A stretch of 12,434 nt of DNA from Gammaproteobacteria bacterium UBA2810 (lineage in GTDB: Bacteria; Pseudomonadota; Gammaproteobacteria; Enterobacterales; Succinivibrionaceae). This document shows positions 1 to 6,417 of the stretch, piece after piece (the first letter of the stretch is position 1; each line of letters begins with the position of its first letter). The notes under the pieces were generated by a model, which saw only the letters and a program-made list of their open reading frames with translations, was not told the origin of the DNA and did not search any database. The translations under genes were made by a program, and so were the position numbers. The stretch lies in NCBI GenBank assembly GCA_002351705.1, contig DEHC01000070.1, forward strand, positions 44,182 through 56,615, written 5' to 3'.

Positions 1-438
1 TTCATCCGCTCGGCTGTCGGCGACCGGTACGTGATGGAGGAGCTCATCGACAACAACTGGCGCCTCGGCGGAGAGAACTCCGGGCATGTAATCTGCCTTG
101 ACTACGTGTCGACCGGCGACGGCATCGTCTCTGCCCTGCAGGTCCTCCGCGCGCTCGTCCGTAAGGGCTGCTCGCTTGAGGAGCTCAGGGGCGGCATCTC
201 GAAGTGCCCGCAGAAGCTCGTCAACGTCAAGTTCGTCGAGGGGCTTGATCCCCTGCATGCGCCTAACGTCCTTGTCGCGGTGAAGCGCGCCGAGGAGCGG
301 CTCGGGAAGAGGGGCAGGGTGCTTCTCAGGAAGTCCGGCACCGAGCCTCTGATCCGCGTCATGGTCGAGGGCCTCGACGAGAAGGAGGTATCCGATCTCG
401 CTGACATGATCGCCCATGAGGTCTCCGAGGTGAAGTAA
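1..438 (+). CDS. glmM: Phosphoglucosamine mutase, C-terminal part (5' truncated by window edge)
   Basis: GlmM converts glucosamine-6-phosphate to glucosamine-1-phosphate in the cytoplasm, on the way to UDP-GlcNAc for peptidoglycan and LPS. The frame is open from base 1, giving 145 residues of a protein normally about 445 long. The sugar-binding loop GGENSGH (residues 23-29 of the fragment) and the phosphate-binding loop RKSGTEPLIRVMVEG (from residue 110) are both intact and almost identical to the E. coli enzyme. The catalytic serine and metal-binding loops lie left of the window. An in-frame ATG at position 31 is internal, because the homology continues upstream of it. The gene sits directly before secG, as in E. 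coli. It ends in TAA, followed by a terminator-like hairpin. Confidence 0.96.
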   Translation, partial: FIRSAVGDRYVMEELIDNNWRLGGENSGHVICLDYVSTGDGIVSALQVLRALVRKGCSLEELRGGISKCPQKLVNVKFVEGLDPLHAPNVLVAVKRAEERLGKRGRVLLRKSGTEPLIRVMVEGLDEKEVSDLADMIAHEVSEVK

Positions 439-456
439 GCCCCCGGGACGCCATCG

Positions 457-509
457 ATCCGCCGGTCACGCCGTGTTTAGTTTAAAAACAGCTTGATCGG
501 CGGATTTTT
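457..509 (+). terminator. Terminator-like hairpin after glmM
   Basis: Arms ATCCGCCGGTC (457-467) and GATCGGCGGAT (495-505) pair over 11 positions with one G-U pair, and a run of five T (505-509) follows. The 27-base loop is longer than in a typical intrinsic terminator, which lowers confidence. The right arm overlaps the -35 box of the secG promoter. Confidence 0.5.
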
Positions 510-521
510 AGTGTTTATAAT
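493..521 (+). promoter_or_regulatory. Sigma70-type promoter for secG and the tRNA-Leu genes
   Basis: A -35 box TTGATC (493-498) and a perfect -10 box TATAAT (516-521) are separated by 17 bases. The expected start is near 528, giving a leader of about 40 bases before the secG ATG. No clear terminator separates secG from the two tRNA genes, so this promoter probably serves all three. Confidence 0.75.
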
Positions 522-566
522 GGCGCACGTTATTTTTGTTTCCAATGTTCCACGGAATTGCAGACC

Positions 567-1034
567 ATGCTTCTTTACCAGATTCTGTTAGTACTGCTTA
601 TGCTCATCTCGATCGTCATGATCGCGTTGATTCTTATTCAGCACGGCAAGGGAGCCAGTCTGGGCGCATCGTTCGGCGCGGGTGCCTCGAACACTGTTTT
701 CGGCTCTGCCGGAAGCGGTAACTTCCTGTCGCACACCACCGCAGTTCTCGCAGGACTCTTCTTTGTGATCAGCCTGATCCTCGGTGCCATTTACAATGAC
801 GCCATGAAGACCAGCGAGGATTTCTCAAAGATCGGCGACGAGGAGACAACCGAAAAAACTGTTGACACTTCTGCAGTAAAATCGGATAATAACAAGGCTC
901 AGGAGAAATCCGAGGCCGCTTCAGCAAAGGATGAGGTAAAGTCCGCTGCTGAGGACAAGAAAGAAGTGAAGAAGGACGAGAAGAAGGCAGAAGAGAAGAA
1001 AGACGCTCCTGCTGATGTCGTAATCCCTCACTAA
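567..1034 (+). CDS. secG: Preprotein translocase subunit SecG with extended charged C-terminal tail
   Basis: SecG is the small inner-membrane partner of SecYE that assists SecA-driven export. The 155-residue product has a first membrane helix at about 2-24, the conserved cytoplasmic loop QHGKGASLGASFGAGAS and FGSAGSGNF (about 25-53), and a second helix at about 56-76, closely matching E. coli SecG. The start is placed at ATG 567 because GGAA (554-557) lies nine bases upstream. A TTG at 558 is in frame but would put this site on top of the start. Residues 79-155 form a Lys/Glu/Ala/Asp-rich, probably disordered tail. E. coli SecG is 110 residues in all, so the tail is about 45 residues longer here. 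The gene lies between glmM and a tRNA-Leu, as in E. coli. Confidence 0.95.
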   Translation: MLLYQILLVLLMLISIVMIALILIQHGKGASLGASFGAGASNTVFGSAGSGNFLSHTTAVLAGLFFVISLILGAIYNDAMKTSEDFSKIGDEETTEKTVDTSAVKSDNNKAQEKSEAASAKDEVKSAAEDKKEVKKDEKKAEEKKDAPADVVIPH

Positions 1035-1047
1035 GAAGCAATCCAGT

Positions 1048-1134
1048 GCCCAGCTGGCGGAATTGGTAGACACGCAACCTTGAGGTGGTTGTGCCCGAAA
1101 GGGCGTGCGAGTTCAAGTCTCGCGTTGGGCACCA
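1048..1134 (+). tRNA. leuU: tRNA-Leu, anticodon GAG (first copy)
   Basis: This is an 87-base class II tRNA gene with an encoded CCA end. The acceptor arms GCCCAGC and GTTGGGC pair with one G-U, and the discriminator base is A. The anticodon stem CAACC/GGTTG encloses the loop TTGAGGT, giving anticodon GAG, which reads CUC and CUU. The long variable arm GCCC-GAAA-GGGC is typical of leucine tRNA, and the T arm is GCGAG-TTCAAGT-CTCGC. It starts 13 bases after the secG stop, as leuU follows secG in E. coli, so it is probably processed from the secG transcript. Confidence 0.97.
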
Positions 1135-1155
1135 TCTGGATTACTTCGACAATAT

Positions 1156-1242
1156 GCCCAGCTGGTGAAATTGGTAGACACGCTGTCTTCAGGTGGCAGT
1201 GCTAGTGATAGCATGCGAGTTCAAGTCTCGCGTTGGGCACCA
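1156..1242 (+). tRNA. tRNA-Leu, anticodon CAG
   Basis: This is an 87-base class II tRNA gene with an encoded CCA. Its acceptor and T arms match those of the GAG tRNA 21 bases upstream, so the two are paralogues. The anticodon stem CTGTC/GGCAG holds the loop TTCAGGT, giving anticodon CAG for the CUG codon. The variable arm TGCTA-GTGA-TAGCA differs from its neighbour. It is probably cotranscribed with secG and the first tRNA. Confidence 0.97.
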
Positions 1243-1326
1243 TCCAAATAATTTCAAAAATTCCCCTCAATTTCCTTAAGTCCGTTCCAAAATTATCATC
1301 TCTTTTTAGACATTCCTCGCATTGTC

Positions 1327-1344
1327 ATTCCTGAAGGAATTTTG
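1327..1344 (+). terminator. Possible weak terminator after the secG-tRNA unit
   Basis: ATTCC (1327-1331) and GGAAT (1336-1340) can form a five-pair hairpin with a TGAA loop, followed by TTT. The stem is short and AT-rich. It is the only hairpin with a T-run that I see between the second tRNA and the next gene. Confidence 0.25.
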
Positions 1345-1352
1345 TATTCTGA

Positions 1353-1383
1353 GACAGACACTGTCATATGTCCCTGTTAAAAT
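1353..1383 (+). promoter_or_regulatory. Candidate promoter with overlapping inverted repeat, upstream of the ATPase-like gene
   Basis: A -35-like CAGACA (1355-1360) and an extended -10 TGTTAAAAT (1375-1383, -10 hexamer TAAAAT at 1378-1383) are 17 bases apart. The inverted repeat GACAG-ACA-CTGTC (1353-1365) covers the -35 and could be an operator. The leader would be about 85 bases. Evidence is sequence match only. Confidence 0.4.
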
Positions 1384-1476
1384 CAGGTGTCAGGCCGTAA
1401 AATCAGGACGTACAGCAATTTTCCGGCCGTTGCCGGTGCAGAATACTGAATGACAAAAGCAGAGAGGCAGACAATC

Positions 1477-3270
1477 ATGAACACAGAAAAAGAGAACAGG
1501 CCATTGCTGCGTCCGGCAGTGGGGGAGGAGGATTTTGCATCCTTCAGGGAGAAGGGCCTGTACTATGCTGACAAGACCGGGTACCTGAATCCTCTCCTTG
1601 AGGATACCCACAGGCTCATGCTGCTGCGCCCGAGGCGTTTCGGGAAGACCCTGATGCTGAGCACTCTCCGCCATTTCCTTGAGCTGAACTATGATAACCC
1701 GGGTGACACCGCGAGGCAGCAGGAACTCTTCCGGGGGCTTCAGGTATTGGAGGACCGGTGGTTCTGTGACAAGCATATGGGGCAGCATCCTGTTCTCTCG
1801 CTTTCATTCAGGAATGTTGACGGCCTCACGTTTGACGAGGCCTATGAAAGACTTGCCGGAGTTATATGCGGCCTCGTGAAGGATTTTCTCTGGCTTGACG
1901 GCCCGCAACTCTCGAAGTATGAGCGCGATCCACTGCACAGCATTGCTGACCAGGATTATATGAGAACTTCTGACGCACGGGTTGATGCTGAGTTTTCCCT
2001 TTCTTTCCTCAGCCGCCTACTTGTTGAGCGTTTCGGCGAGAGCCACCGGACTGTGATCCTTGTTGATGACTTTGATGTTCCTCTAAGAAATGCGGCAGCT
2101 CACGGATACTACAGGCAGATGAGCATACTTCTTGGCGGTATGTTCGGCAGCGTCGTCAAGACGAACAGCGACATTGAGAAAGTCATACTTGCAGGATGCC
2201 TGATGAATACCGACGGGGAATTCCTCGAACCTATAAACAATATGGAAGAGGAAACGGTGCTTGCCCAGAGCAGCAGCCTGTCTGCAGCGTTCGGCTTCAC
2301 TCCGGAGGAGGCAAAAGCCATGTTCGAATACTGCGGATTCGGAAACTGCTATGACACCGCAAGGAGCCGGTTCGGCTTTTACAGCATCGGAGGCCAGGAG
2401 CTGCTTTGCCCGTGGGACATATGCTCTTATATCGATGAGCTTTCCAGGACGGAGGATACCTGTTCGCTGAATCCCGGGCCTTACTGGGCCATGACAGGGA
2501 GCAGGCGGATAATCGCAGAGCAGATGCCGCACCTCACCACGGAGGACTCAGAGAGAATCGGGGAGCTGATTTCAGGAAAAAACGTCCGTTTGGAGGCTGA
2601 TATCGGGATCCGCTATAACTCTCTGAGCGGTGACTGCCTGAACTCATACATGTTCTGGGACATCCTTCTCCATGCAGGATACCTTACGCTGGCGGGCAGG
2701 GAATCCTATAATGAAGTGAATGTCCGCATCCCGAATGAGGCGATAACAGGGTATTTCAGACGCGAAATCGAGTCTTATTATGAAGGCACTGTATCGGATG
2801 AATTCAGGACCAGTGCCGTGAGCTTCACGGAAGCGCTCCTTTCCGGCGATATGCGAAAAGCCAATATATCTCTGGACGATCTCTTTCGGGGGTTTGTCGC
2901 CCTCGGAGAGCCTGGATCCGAGGATTCAGGCGGGAGCTGCTGGCATGAGTTCATGGAAAGAGTGCTTTCTGCGGCCGGGAGTGACATAAGCAACTTGAGA
3001 TTCGGAAACGGCAGCGGCCCGGCTGACATCACTTTCAGCTCCGCAGACGGTTCTAAGACTGCCGTGATCGGAATTGAATGCGTGCCGGATGCCAGAAACT
3101 GGCTTGATGATCTCTTAGGTCATGCTGTGAAAAAGAGCGAGGAGAACGGATATGCCGGGGCATTCGGCAATGAATGTACCGGGAGCGTTCTTCTTTGCGG
3201 AATCGCCTTCCGCAACAGGGACTGCGCAGTCGCGATCAGGGAACTGCATTCTGATTCCGGGCAGAAATAA
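1477..3270 (+). CDS. AAA-ATPase-like protein with C-terminal PD-(D/E)XK nuclease-like domain
   Basis: The 597-residue protein resembles the large family that joins an AAA-ATPase-like domain (PF09820) to a PDDEXK_9 domain (PF08011); its cellular role is not established. The N-terminal family signature runs through GEEDFASFREKGLYYADKTG and the P-loop variant RPRRFGKT (residues 51-58). The Walker B segment reads VILVDDFDVPL (193-203), followed by HGYYRQM and VILAGCLMNT. At the C-terminus, GPADITF supplies D517 and IGIECV supplies E534, where the family usually has an I-E-F-K pattern, so the catalytic lysine is missing. Walker B has Asp-Asp in place of the usual Asp-Glu. ATG 1477 is preferred over ATG 1450 because AGAGAGG lies nine bases before it. 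The gene stands alone between tRNA-Leu genes, suggesting acquisition. Whether it is still active is uncertain. Confidence 0.85.
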   Translation: MNTEKENRPLLRPAVGEEDFASFREKGLYYADKTGYLNPLLEDTHRLMLLRPRRFGKTLMLSTLRHFLELNYDNPGDTARQQELFRGLQVLEDRWFCDKHMGQHPVLSLSFRNVDGLTFDEAYERLAGVICGLVKDFLWLDGPQLSKYERDPLHSIADQDYMRTSDARVDAEFSLSFLSRLLVERFGESHRTVILVDDFDVPLRNAAAHGYYRQMSILLGGMFGSVVKTNSDIEKVILAGCLMNTDGEFLEPINNMEEETVLAQSSSLSAAFGFTPEEAKAMFEYCGFGNCYDTARSRFGFYSIGGQELLCPWDICSYIDELSRTEDTCSLNPGPYWAMTGSRRIIAEQMPHLTTEDSERIGELISGKNVRLEADIGIRYNSLSGDCLNSYMFWDILLHAGYLTLAGRESYNEVNVRIPNEAITGYFRREIESYYEGTVSDEFRTSAVSFTEALLSGDMRKANISLDDLFRGFVALGEPGSEDSGGSCWHEFMERVLSAAGSDISNLRFGNGSGPADITFSSADGSKTAVIGIECVPDARNWLDDLLGHAVKKSEENGYAGAFGNECTGSVLLCGIAFRNRDCAVAIRELHSDSGQK

Positions 3271-3285
3271 GCGTTCTGTCAGCCT

Positions 3286-3340
3286 GTGCCTCCATGTAAG
3301 CGGCCGTTCTCCGCTGCGGGGAGGCACATTGCCGGTTTTT
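3286..3340 (+). terminator. Nested hairpin downstream of the ATPase-like gene, possible terminator
   Basis: GTGCCTCC (3286-3293) and GGAGGCAC (3320-3327) form a perfect eight-pair outer stem. Inside it, AGCGG (3299-3303) and CCGCT (3311-3315) form a second stem with a seven-base loop. A run of five T comes at 3336-3340, eight bases after the outer stem, which is far for a standard intrinsic terminator. The structure begins 16 bases after the stop codon and could end or protect the transcript. Confidence 0.4.
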
Positions 3341-3415
3341 CTGGATGCATAACTTGGCATTCCTCAATCCGGCTGGGATAAGTCAGCTTCCTGTCAGTAT
3401 GGCCCATGCTTAATG

Positions 3416-3465
3416 GCGTAAGTCATGGAGCCAGGCCGGATTTTCCAGGTTACGCATTTCTTTTG
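3416..3465 (+). other. Inverted repeat with T-rich tail, function unclear
   Basis: GCGTAA (3416-3421) and TTACGC (3450-3455) are complementary across a 28-base loop and are followed by ATTTCTTTTG. It could be a weak second terminator before the tRNA promoter, but the long loop makes this doubtful. Confidence 0.2.
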
Positions 3466-3486
3466 AAAAAAGATTGCAGATAATGT

Positions 3487-3515
3487 TTGACAAGCGTAAA
3501 AAATTAGTGGATAAT
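3487..3515 (+). promoter_or_regulatory. Strong sigma70 promoter of the third tRNA-Leu gene
   Basis: A perfect -35 TTGACA (3487-3492) and a -10 GATAAT (3510-3515) are separated by 17 bases. The predicted start is near 3522. The leader can fold into a hairpin, CGTGTT-CGAAAG-AAACACG region (about 3522-3540), just before the tRNA at 3551. Confidence 0.8.
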
Positions 3516-3550
3516 GACGCCCGTGTTCGAAAGAAACACGTTCACCCAGT

Positions 3551-3637
3551 GCCCAGCTGGCGGAATTGGTAGACACGCAACCTTGAGGTGGTTGTGCCCG
3601 AAAGGGCGTGCGAGTTCAAGTCTCGCGTTGGGCACCA
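3551..3637 (+). tRNA. tRNA-Leu, anticodon GAG (second copy)
   Basis: This gene is identical over all 87 bases to the tRNA-Leu(GAG) at 1048. Identity extends five bases upstream (CCAGT) and two bases downstream (TC), a 94-base direct repeat. The anticodon loop TTGAGGT gives GAG, and CCA is encoded. Unlike the first copy, it has its own near-consensus promoter and leader. It may be a duplicate of the secG-linked copy or a tRNA carried by an inserted segment. Confidence 0.97.
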
Positions 3638-3711
3638 TCAGAAACACCTTCCCTTAATCTCCATTTATTCTTAATCTCCTGTCAAACGTATATTTCACTG
3701 CGGTTTTCTTG

Positions 3712-3720
3712 TGTTAAAAT
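3712..3720 (+). promoter_or_regulatory. Candidate extended -10 promoter of the msh operon
   Basis: TGTTAAAAT (3712-3720) has the TGn extension and a TAAAAT -10 box. I see no good -35 at the expected distance, as usual for extended -10 promoters. The bases TGTTAAAATCA are the same as in the candidate promoter of the ATPase-like gene. The leader to the mshC start would be about 45 bases. Readthrough from the strong tRNA promoter is the alternative. Confidence 0.4.
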
Positions 3721-3770
3721 CACTCTGATCTGCTGTTCCCTGACTTAAACACTGACCGGAGCATTGCCTG

Positions 3771-4376
3771 ATGACCAGCAACAGGGCGTTCACCCTTATC
3801 GAGCTCATTACAGTAATCGTGGTCCTCGGCATAATTGCCGTCACGGCCGGCATAAGGATGTCCGCATCGGAGGATACGGCACTCGAGTTCAGGAAGGAGT
3901 TCCCGGGAAAGCTCCGCACCGCGCAGCTCGAGACCATGCAGGGGAAGAATACGCTCGTCTATGTCCTGAGGACCTCAGACTCCATCATCATGTCGAAGGC
4001 CCGCTATGAGGGCATCACTCCGGGGAAGCCCTCCGGCAGCAAAATAGCAGGATACATTTATGATTCCTCGGACATCTCCTCGCTTATCTCCGCAGCCGAA
4101 GCAAAGGCAGAGAACAGCACTGAGAAGGCGAGCCGCGCGGAAATCAGTACAAAGAGCACCGCGATAAAGGTCGGAGGCACTGAAATCGCCGCGGGCAGTT
4201 CCGCTGCGGTCATCTTCGAGACCTCGGGGAAAATGCGCTCCTGCGGGCTCACGGGGAGCCTTTCCCTGGATTATAAGAAGGCGGATTTTGAGGACGAGAG
4301 GTGCGTATTCTCCATCGGGGAATTTGACATCTCAATTTACCGGGAGGGCCTTGTTGATGTCAGCGTCAGGAAATAG
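3771..4376 (+). CDS. mshC: MSHA-type minor prepilin, MshC-like
   Basis: The 201-residue product begins with a class III prepilin signal: short leader MTSNRA, then FTLIELITVIVVLGIIAV. The expected prepilin-peptidase cut is A6/F7, with the conserved glutamate at mature position 5 (E11). It would sit in the inner membrane and be built into a type IV-like pilus as a minor pilin. The segment KLRTAQLETMQG (about 47-58) and the late VIFETSGKMRSCG resemble GspH/MshC-type pilins. C158 and C178 probably form the usual C-terminal disulfide. The residue at -1 is Ala instead of the near-universal Gly. GGAG (3758-3761) lies nine bases before the ATG. Assignment to MshC rests mainly on position before clear mshD, mshO, mshP and mshQ homologues. 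The prepilin call itself is secure. Confidence 0.85.
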   Translation: MTSNRAFTLIELITVIVVLGIIAVTAGIRMSASEDTALEFRKEFPGKLRTAQLETMQGKNTLVYVLRTSDSIIMSKARYEGITPGKPSGSKIAGYIYDSSDISSLISAAEAKAENSTEKASRAEISTKSTAIKVGGTEIAAGSSAAVIFETSGKMRSCGLTGSLSLDYKKADFEDERCVFSIGEFDISIYREGLVDVSVRK

Positions 4377-5052
4377 GCTCCGCCGCTTCCGGGGATTCTC
4401 CCTTATTGAGCTAATAGTCGGCATCGTGCTCATGGGCATGGTGATTGTCCCGATGACGGCCATCATGTTCAACAACCGCGAGATCTACGCCGATCCGATT
4501 GACTACGCGAAGAAGAACGCTCTTATAGAGGACATATCCGCCATGATCCTGAGCCGCTCCTTTGATGACAGGTCTGACTTCTCGGACGGCTGGGTGAGGT
4601 GCGGGGAATTCGGGGACAGCTCCGCCTGCCCCGCGGGATCCGAGCTCTACTGCACGGCCAAGCTTCTCGGCACCGGCGGGAGCAGGGAGTGCACGAAGGA
4701 AAGCGGCTACGGCCTTGACACCGGCGAGTTCTCATCGGACTTCTCCAAGATCGCTGACGGTGAGCAGTATCTCTCCATGCTTGATGACGCTGATGACTTC
4801 ATTACCTCAAGGCTCTGCTCCGTGACAGGCGACTGCGGCGGGAGTGACTTCCTCCCGGCGAAGTATTTCGGCTCGAAGGGAAGCGAGGAGCGCTACGAGG
4901 GCATGAGCGTCAGGATCCGCGTCACTCCGCTCACCATTCCCGGGGCTGCGTCAGTAACATCCGGGAGCACCCTTTCCGGGAAGCTCGTAAGCATCACCGT
5001 AAAGTCAGTCACCGGTGAGACCGCATACTCGTTCATAAGGGGGAACTACTGA
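4357..5052 (+). CDS. mshD: MSHA-type minor prepilin, MshD-like
   Basis: The 231-residue prepilin has leader MSASGNRLRRFRG cut at G13/F14, then FSLIELIVGIVLMGMVIVP with E18 as mature Glu5. Features typical of MshD follow: DPIDYAKK (46-53), ILSRSFDDRSD (64-74), RCG (81-83) and the acidic LDDADDF (142-148). Six cysteines (82, 91, 99, 112, 154, 160) suggest periplasmic disulfides. An ATG at 4288 is also in frame but would place 23 odd residues before the leader. ATG 4357 has GGGAGGG eight bases upstream and gives a normal leader. The start overlaps the mshC end by 20 bases, so translation is probably coupled. The likely role is a minor pilin in pilus priming or the tip. Confidence 0.86.
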   Translation: MSASGNRLRRFRGFSLIELIVGIVLMGMVIVPMTAIMFNNREIYADPIDYAKKNALIEDISAMILSRSFDDRSDFSDGWVRCGEFGDSSACPAGSELYCTAKLLGTGGSRECTKESGYGLDTGEFSSDFSKIADGEQYLSMLDDADDFITSRLCSVTGDCGGSDFLPAKYFGSKGSEERYEGMSVRIRVTPLTIPGAASVTSGSTLSGKLVSITVKSVTGETAYSFIRGNY

Positions 5053-5894
5053 TGAAGAAGTCAGGATTCACCCTCATTGAGCTTTTAAGCTGCATTGTCA
5101 TCATCGGCATCCTTGCCGCGGCCTCGACGGGCTTTATCAAGAACGGCGTCAGCTTCTACATGGAGGCGACCGCGAACGGACAGACCGCGGACAGCGAGAA
5201 CTACCTTGCGTCAAGGCTTAAGGACGCCTTTGCCCGGACTGTCCCCGGGCTTTATGAGATCCGCGTGTCGGAGAAGGGGAATGCCGTCTCGGCAGGCACG
5301 GACGGCAGGTGCCTCTCCTTCATCAGGGCGGACGCGGCGTTTCCCTACAGCGGAGCAGGGACCTATCAGCTTCCGGCGCCTCTTCTCCGGGCCGGCACCT
5401 ATATCGCCTTCCTCCATGCCGCCTCAGGCGGGACCCTGGAGGAGAGCATGAGGCTTCCCGCGAGGATGAATGATCCGCTTTCCTACTGCGGGAGCTCCTG
5501 CGCCAAGGCAAAGGTCGAAAAGGTGGCGGGAGACGCGGATCTCCGGAAAATCACCATTGAGCTGAATCCCCACGCCTCAGCGCTCCCATCAGGCAAGGGC
5601 AGGATGTACCTTGCGAGGGTCAGGGAGACTTTCTGCCACATCGATGATGAGAAGTCCGGGGCCTACCGCACGGTAAGAAGGACCTCTCAGGGACTCACCG
5701 GCGCAAGCATCTTCGGGAGCGATGACACGGGCGAGAGCTACGGCTACCTCGCGAAGTCAGTATCGGCTGCCGCCTTCAGGGAGGTTCCGGCGGACTACAA
5801 CAGCGACGGCGCGGTGCAGCTTGACACGGAGTACGACATAGACGGAATGAGGCAGAAGTTTGTCATCAGGATGGAGGCCGTCAATGCTGAATAG
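5052..5894 (+). CDS. mshO: MSHA-type minor prepilin, MshO-like
   Basis: The 280-residue prepilin has the short leader MKKSG cut at G5/F6 and the helix FTLIELLSCIVIIGILAAAS, with E10 as mature Glu5. The following YLASRLKDAFARTVP (51-65) matches the MshO/PilW-type pattern of an Arg/Leu-rich helix ending in a Pro-containing turn. A later GRMYLARVRETFC (183-195) matches the MshO segment before its conserved cysteine. Cysteines at 87, 146, 150 and 195 suggest disulfides. Its ATG shares one base with the mshD stop (TGATG), showing tight translational coupling. By analogy with PilW and GspJ it would be part of the minor-pilin tip complex; this is family knowledge, not visible here. Confidence 0.87.
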   Translation: MKKSGFTLIELLSCIVIIGILAAASTGFIKNGVSFYMEATANGQTADSENYLASRLKDAFARTVPGLYEIRVSEKGNAVSAGTDGRCLSFIRADAAFPYSGAGTYQLPAPLLRAGTYIAFLHAASGGTLEESMRLPARMNDPLSYCGSSCAKAKVEKVAGDADLRKITIELNPHASALPSGKGRMYLARVRETFCHIDDEKSGAYRTVRRTSQGLTGASIFGSDDTGESYGYLAKSVSAAAFREVPADYNSDGAVQLDTEYDIDGMRQKFVIRMEAVNAE

Positions 5895-6417
5895 GAAAGG
5901 CGCTGTGGCGCGCCAGCGCGGCTCGATGATCCTCATGGTGATATTCGTGATGATCCTCTTCGGCTTCCTCGCGGCATCGCTCGTGAGGTTCTCGGTTGAC
6001 CAGAACACCGGCGCCTATGAGAACACCGAGAGCATCCGCGCTGAGCTTGCCGCGAGGAGCGCGATGGAGCTCGCCATGTACGCGCTCTATCCCGCGGGGC
6101 GCTACTACGGCTGGAACGCAGAGGTCGCTGACGAGAACGGCTACAAGGACTGCGACAGGATCAGGAACATCGACCCAGACGGATTCCGGACGGGCAGTGA
6201 AAGGAAGTTTGTGGGTTTCAGGGATAAGTTCCCGCTTCCCGATGGCTCCGGTCTCGAGAGCTGCAGCTTCTCACTTGAGTGCCGGAAGGGAGAGGCCGCA
6301 GGCAGCGGCGTGTACTATCTGACCGCTATAGGAAGGTGCGGACGGGACAGTGACTTTGCCACGCAGTCGCTCAGCGGTTATGCTGCAAACGGAAACTGGC
6401 ACGGGGAGGGCAGATGA
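5884..6417 (+). CDS. mshP: MSHA biogenesis protein, MshP-like (PilX-type)
   Basis: The 177-residue protein has the basic leader MLNRKGAVARQRG and a hydrophobic stretch SMILMVIFVMILFGFLAASLV, with a likely cut at G13/S14. As in PilX/GspK-type proteins, no Glu is found at mature position 5. AELAARSAMELAMYALYP (53-70) matches the MshP motif in which Ala-rich helix residues precede a family-conserved turn. LESCSFSLEC (124-133) and GRCG (150-153) match the cysteine-bearing C-terminal region of MshP. The start at 5884 follows GGAGG by six bases and overlaps mshO by 11 bases. An in-frame ATG at 5860 would only lengthen the leader inside mshO. Stop and next start overlap. Confidence 0.86.
   Translation: MLNRKGAVARQRGSMILMVIFVMILFGFLAASLVRFSVDQNTGAYENTESIRAELAARSAMELAMYALYPAGRYYGWNAEVADENGYKDCDRIRNIDPDGFRTGSERKFVGFRDKFPLPDGSGLESCSFSLECRKGEAAGSGVYYLTAIGRCGRDSDFATQSLSGYAANGNWHGEGR

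Noticed and set aside
31..438. A complete small gene starting at ATG 31
   Set aside because: GlmM homology continues upstream in the same frame to base 1, so this is the end of a longer gene.
558..566. TTG at 558 as start of secG
   Set aside because: The ribosome site GGAA (554-557) would touch this codon. ATG 567 has proper spacing and gives the normal SecG N-terminus.
2083..2532. 149-codon minus-strand frame inside the ATPase-like gene
   Set aside because: It has no family resemblance and fully overlaps a gene with clear motifs.
1048..3637. attL/attR of a classical integrative element at tRNA-Leu
   Set aside because: Integrases normally duplicate only the 3' part of a tRNA gene. Here the whole tRNA plus five upstream bases is repeated, the downstream copy has its own promoter, and no integrase is present.
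4288..4356. N-terminal extension of the MshD-like protein from ATG 4288
   Set aside because: It would overlap mshC by about 90 bases and give an abnormal leader. ATG 4357 has a strong ribosome site.
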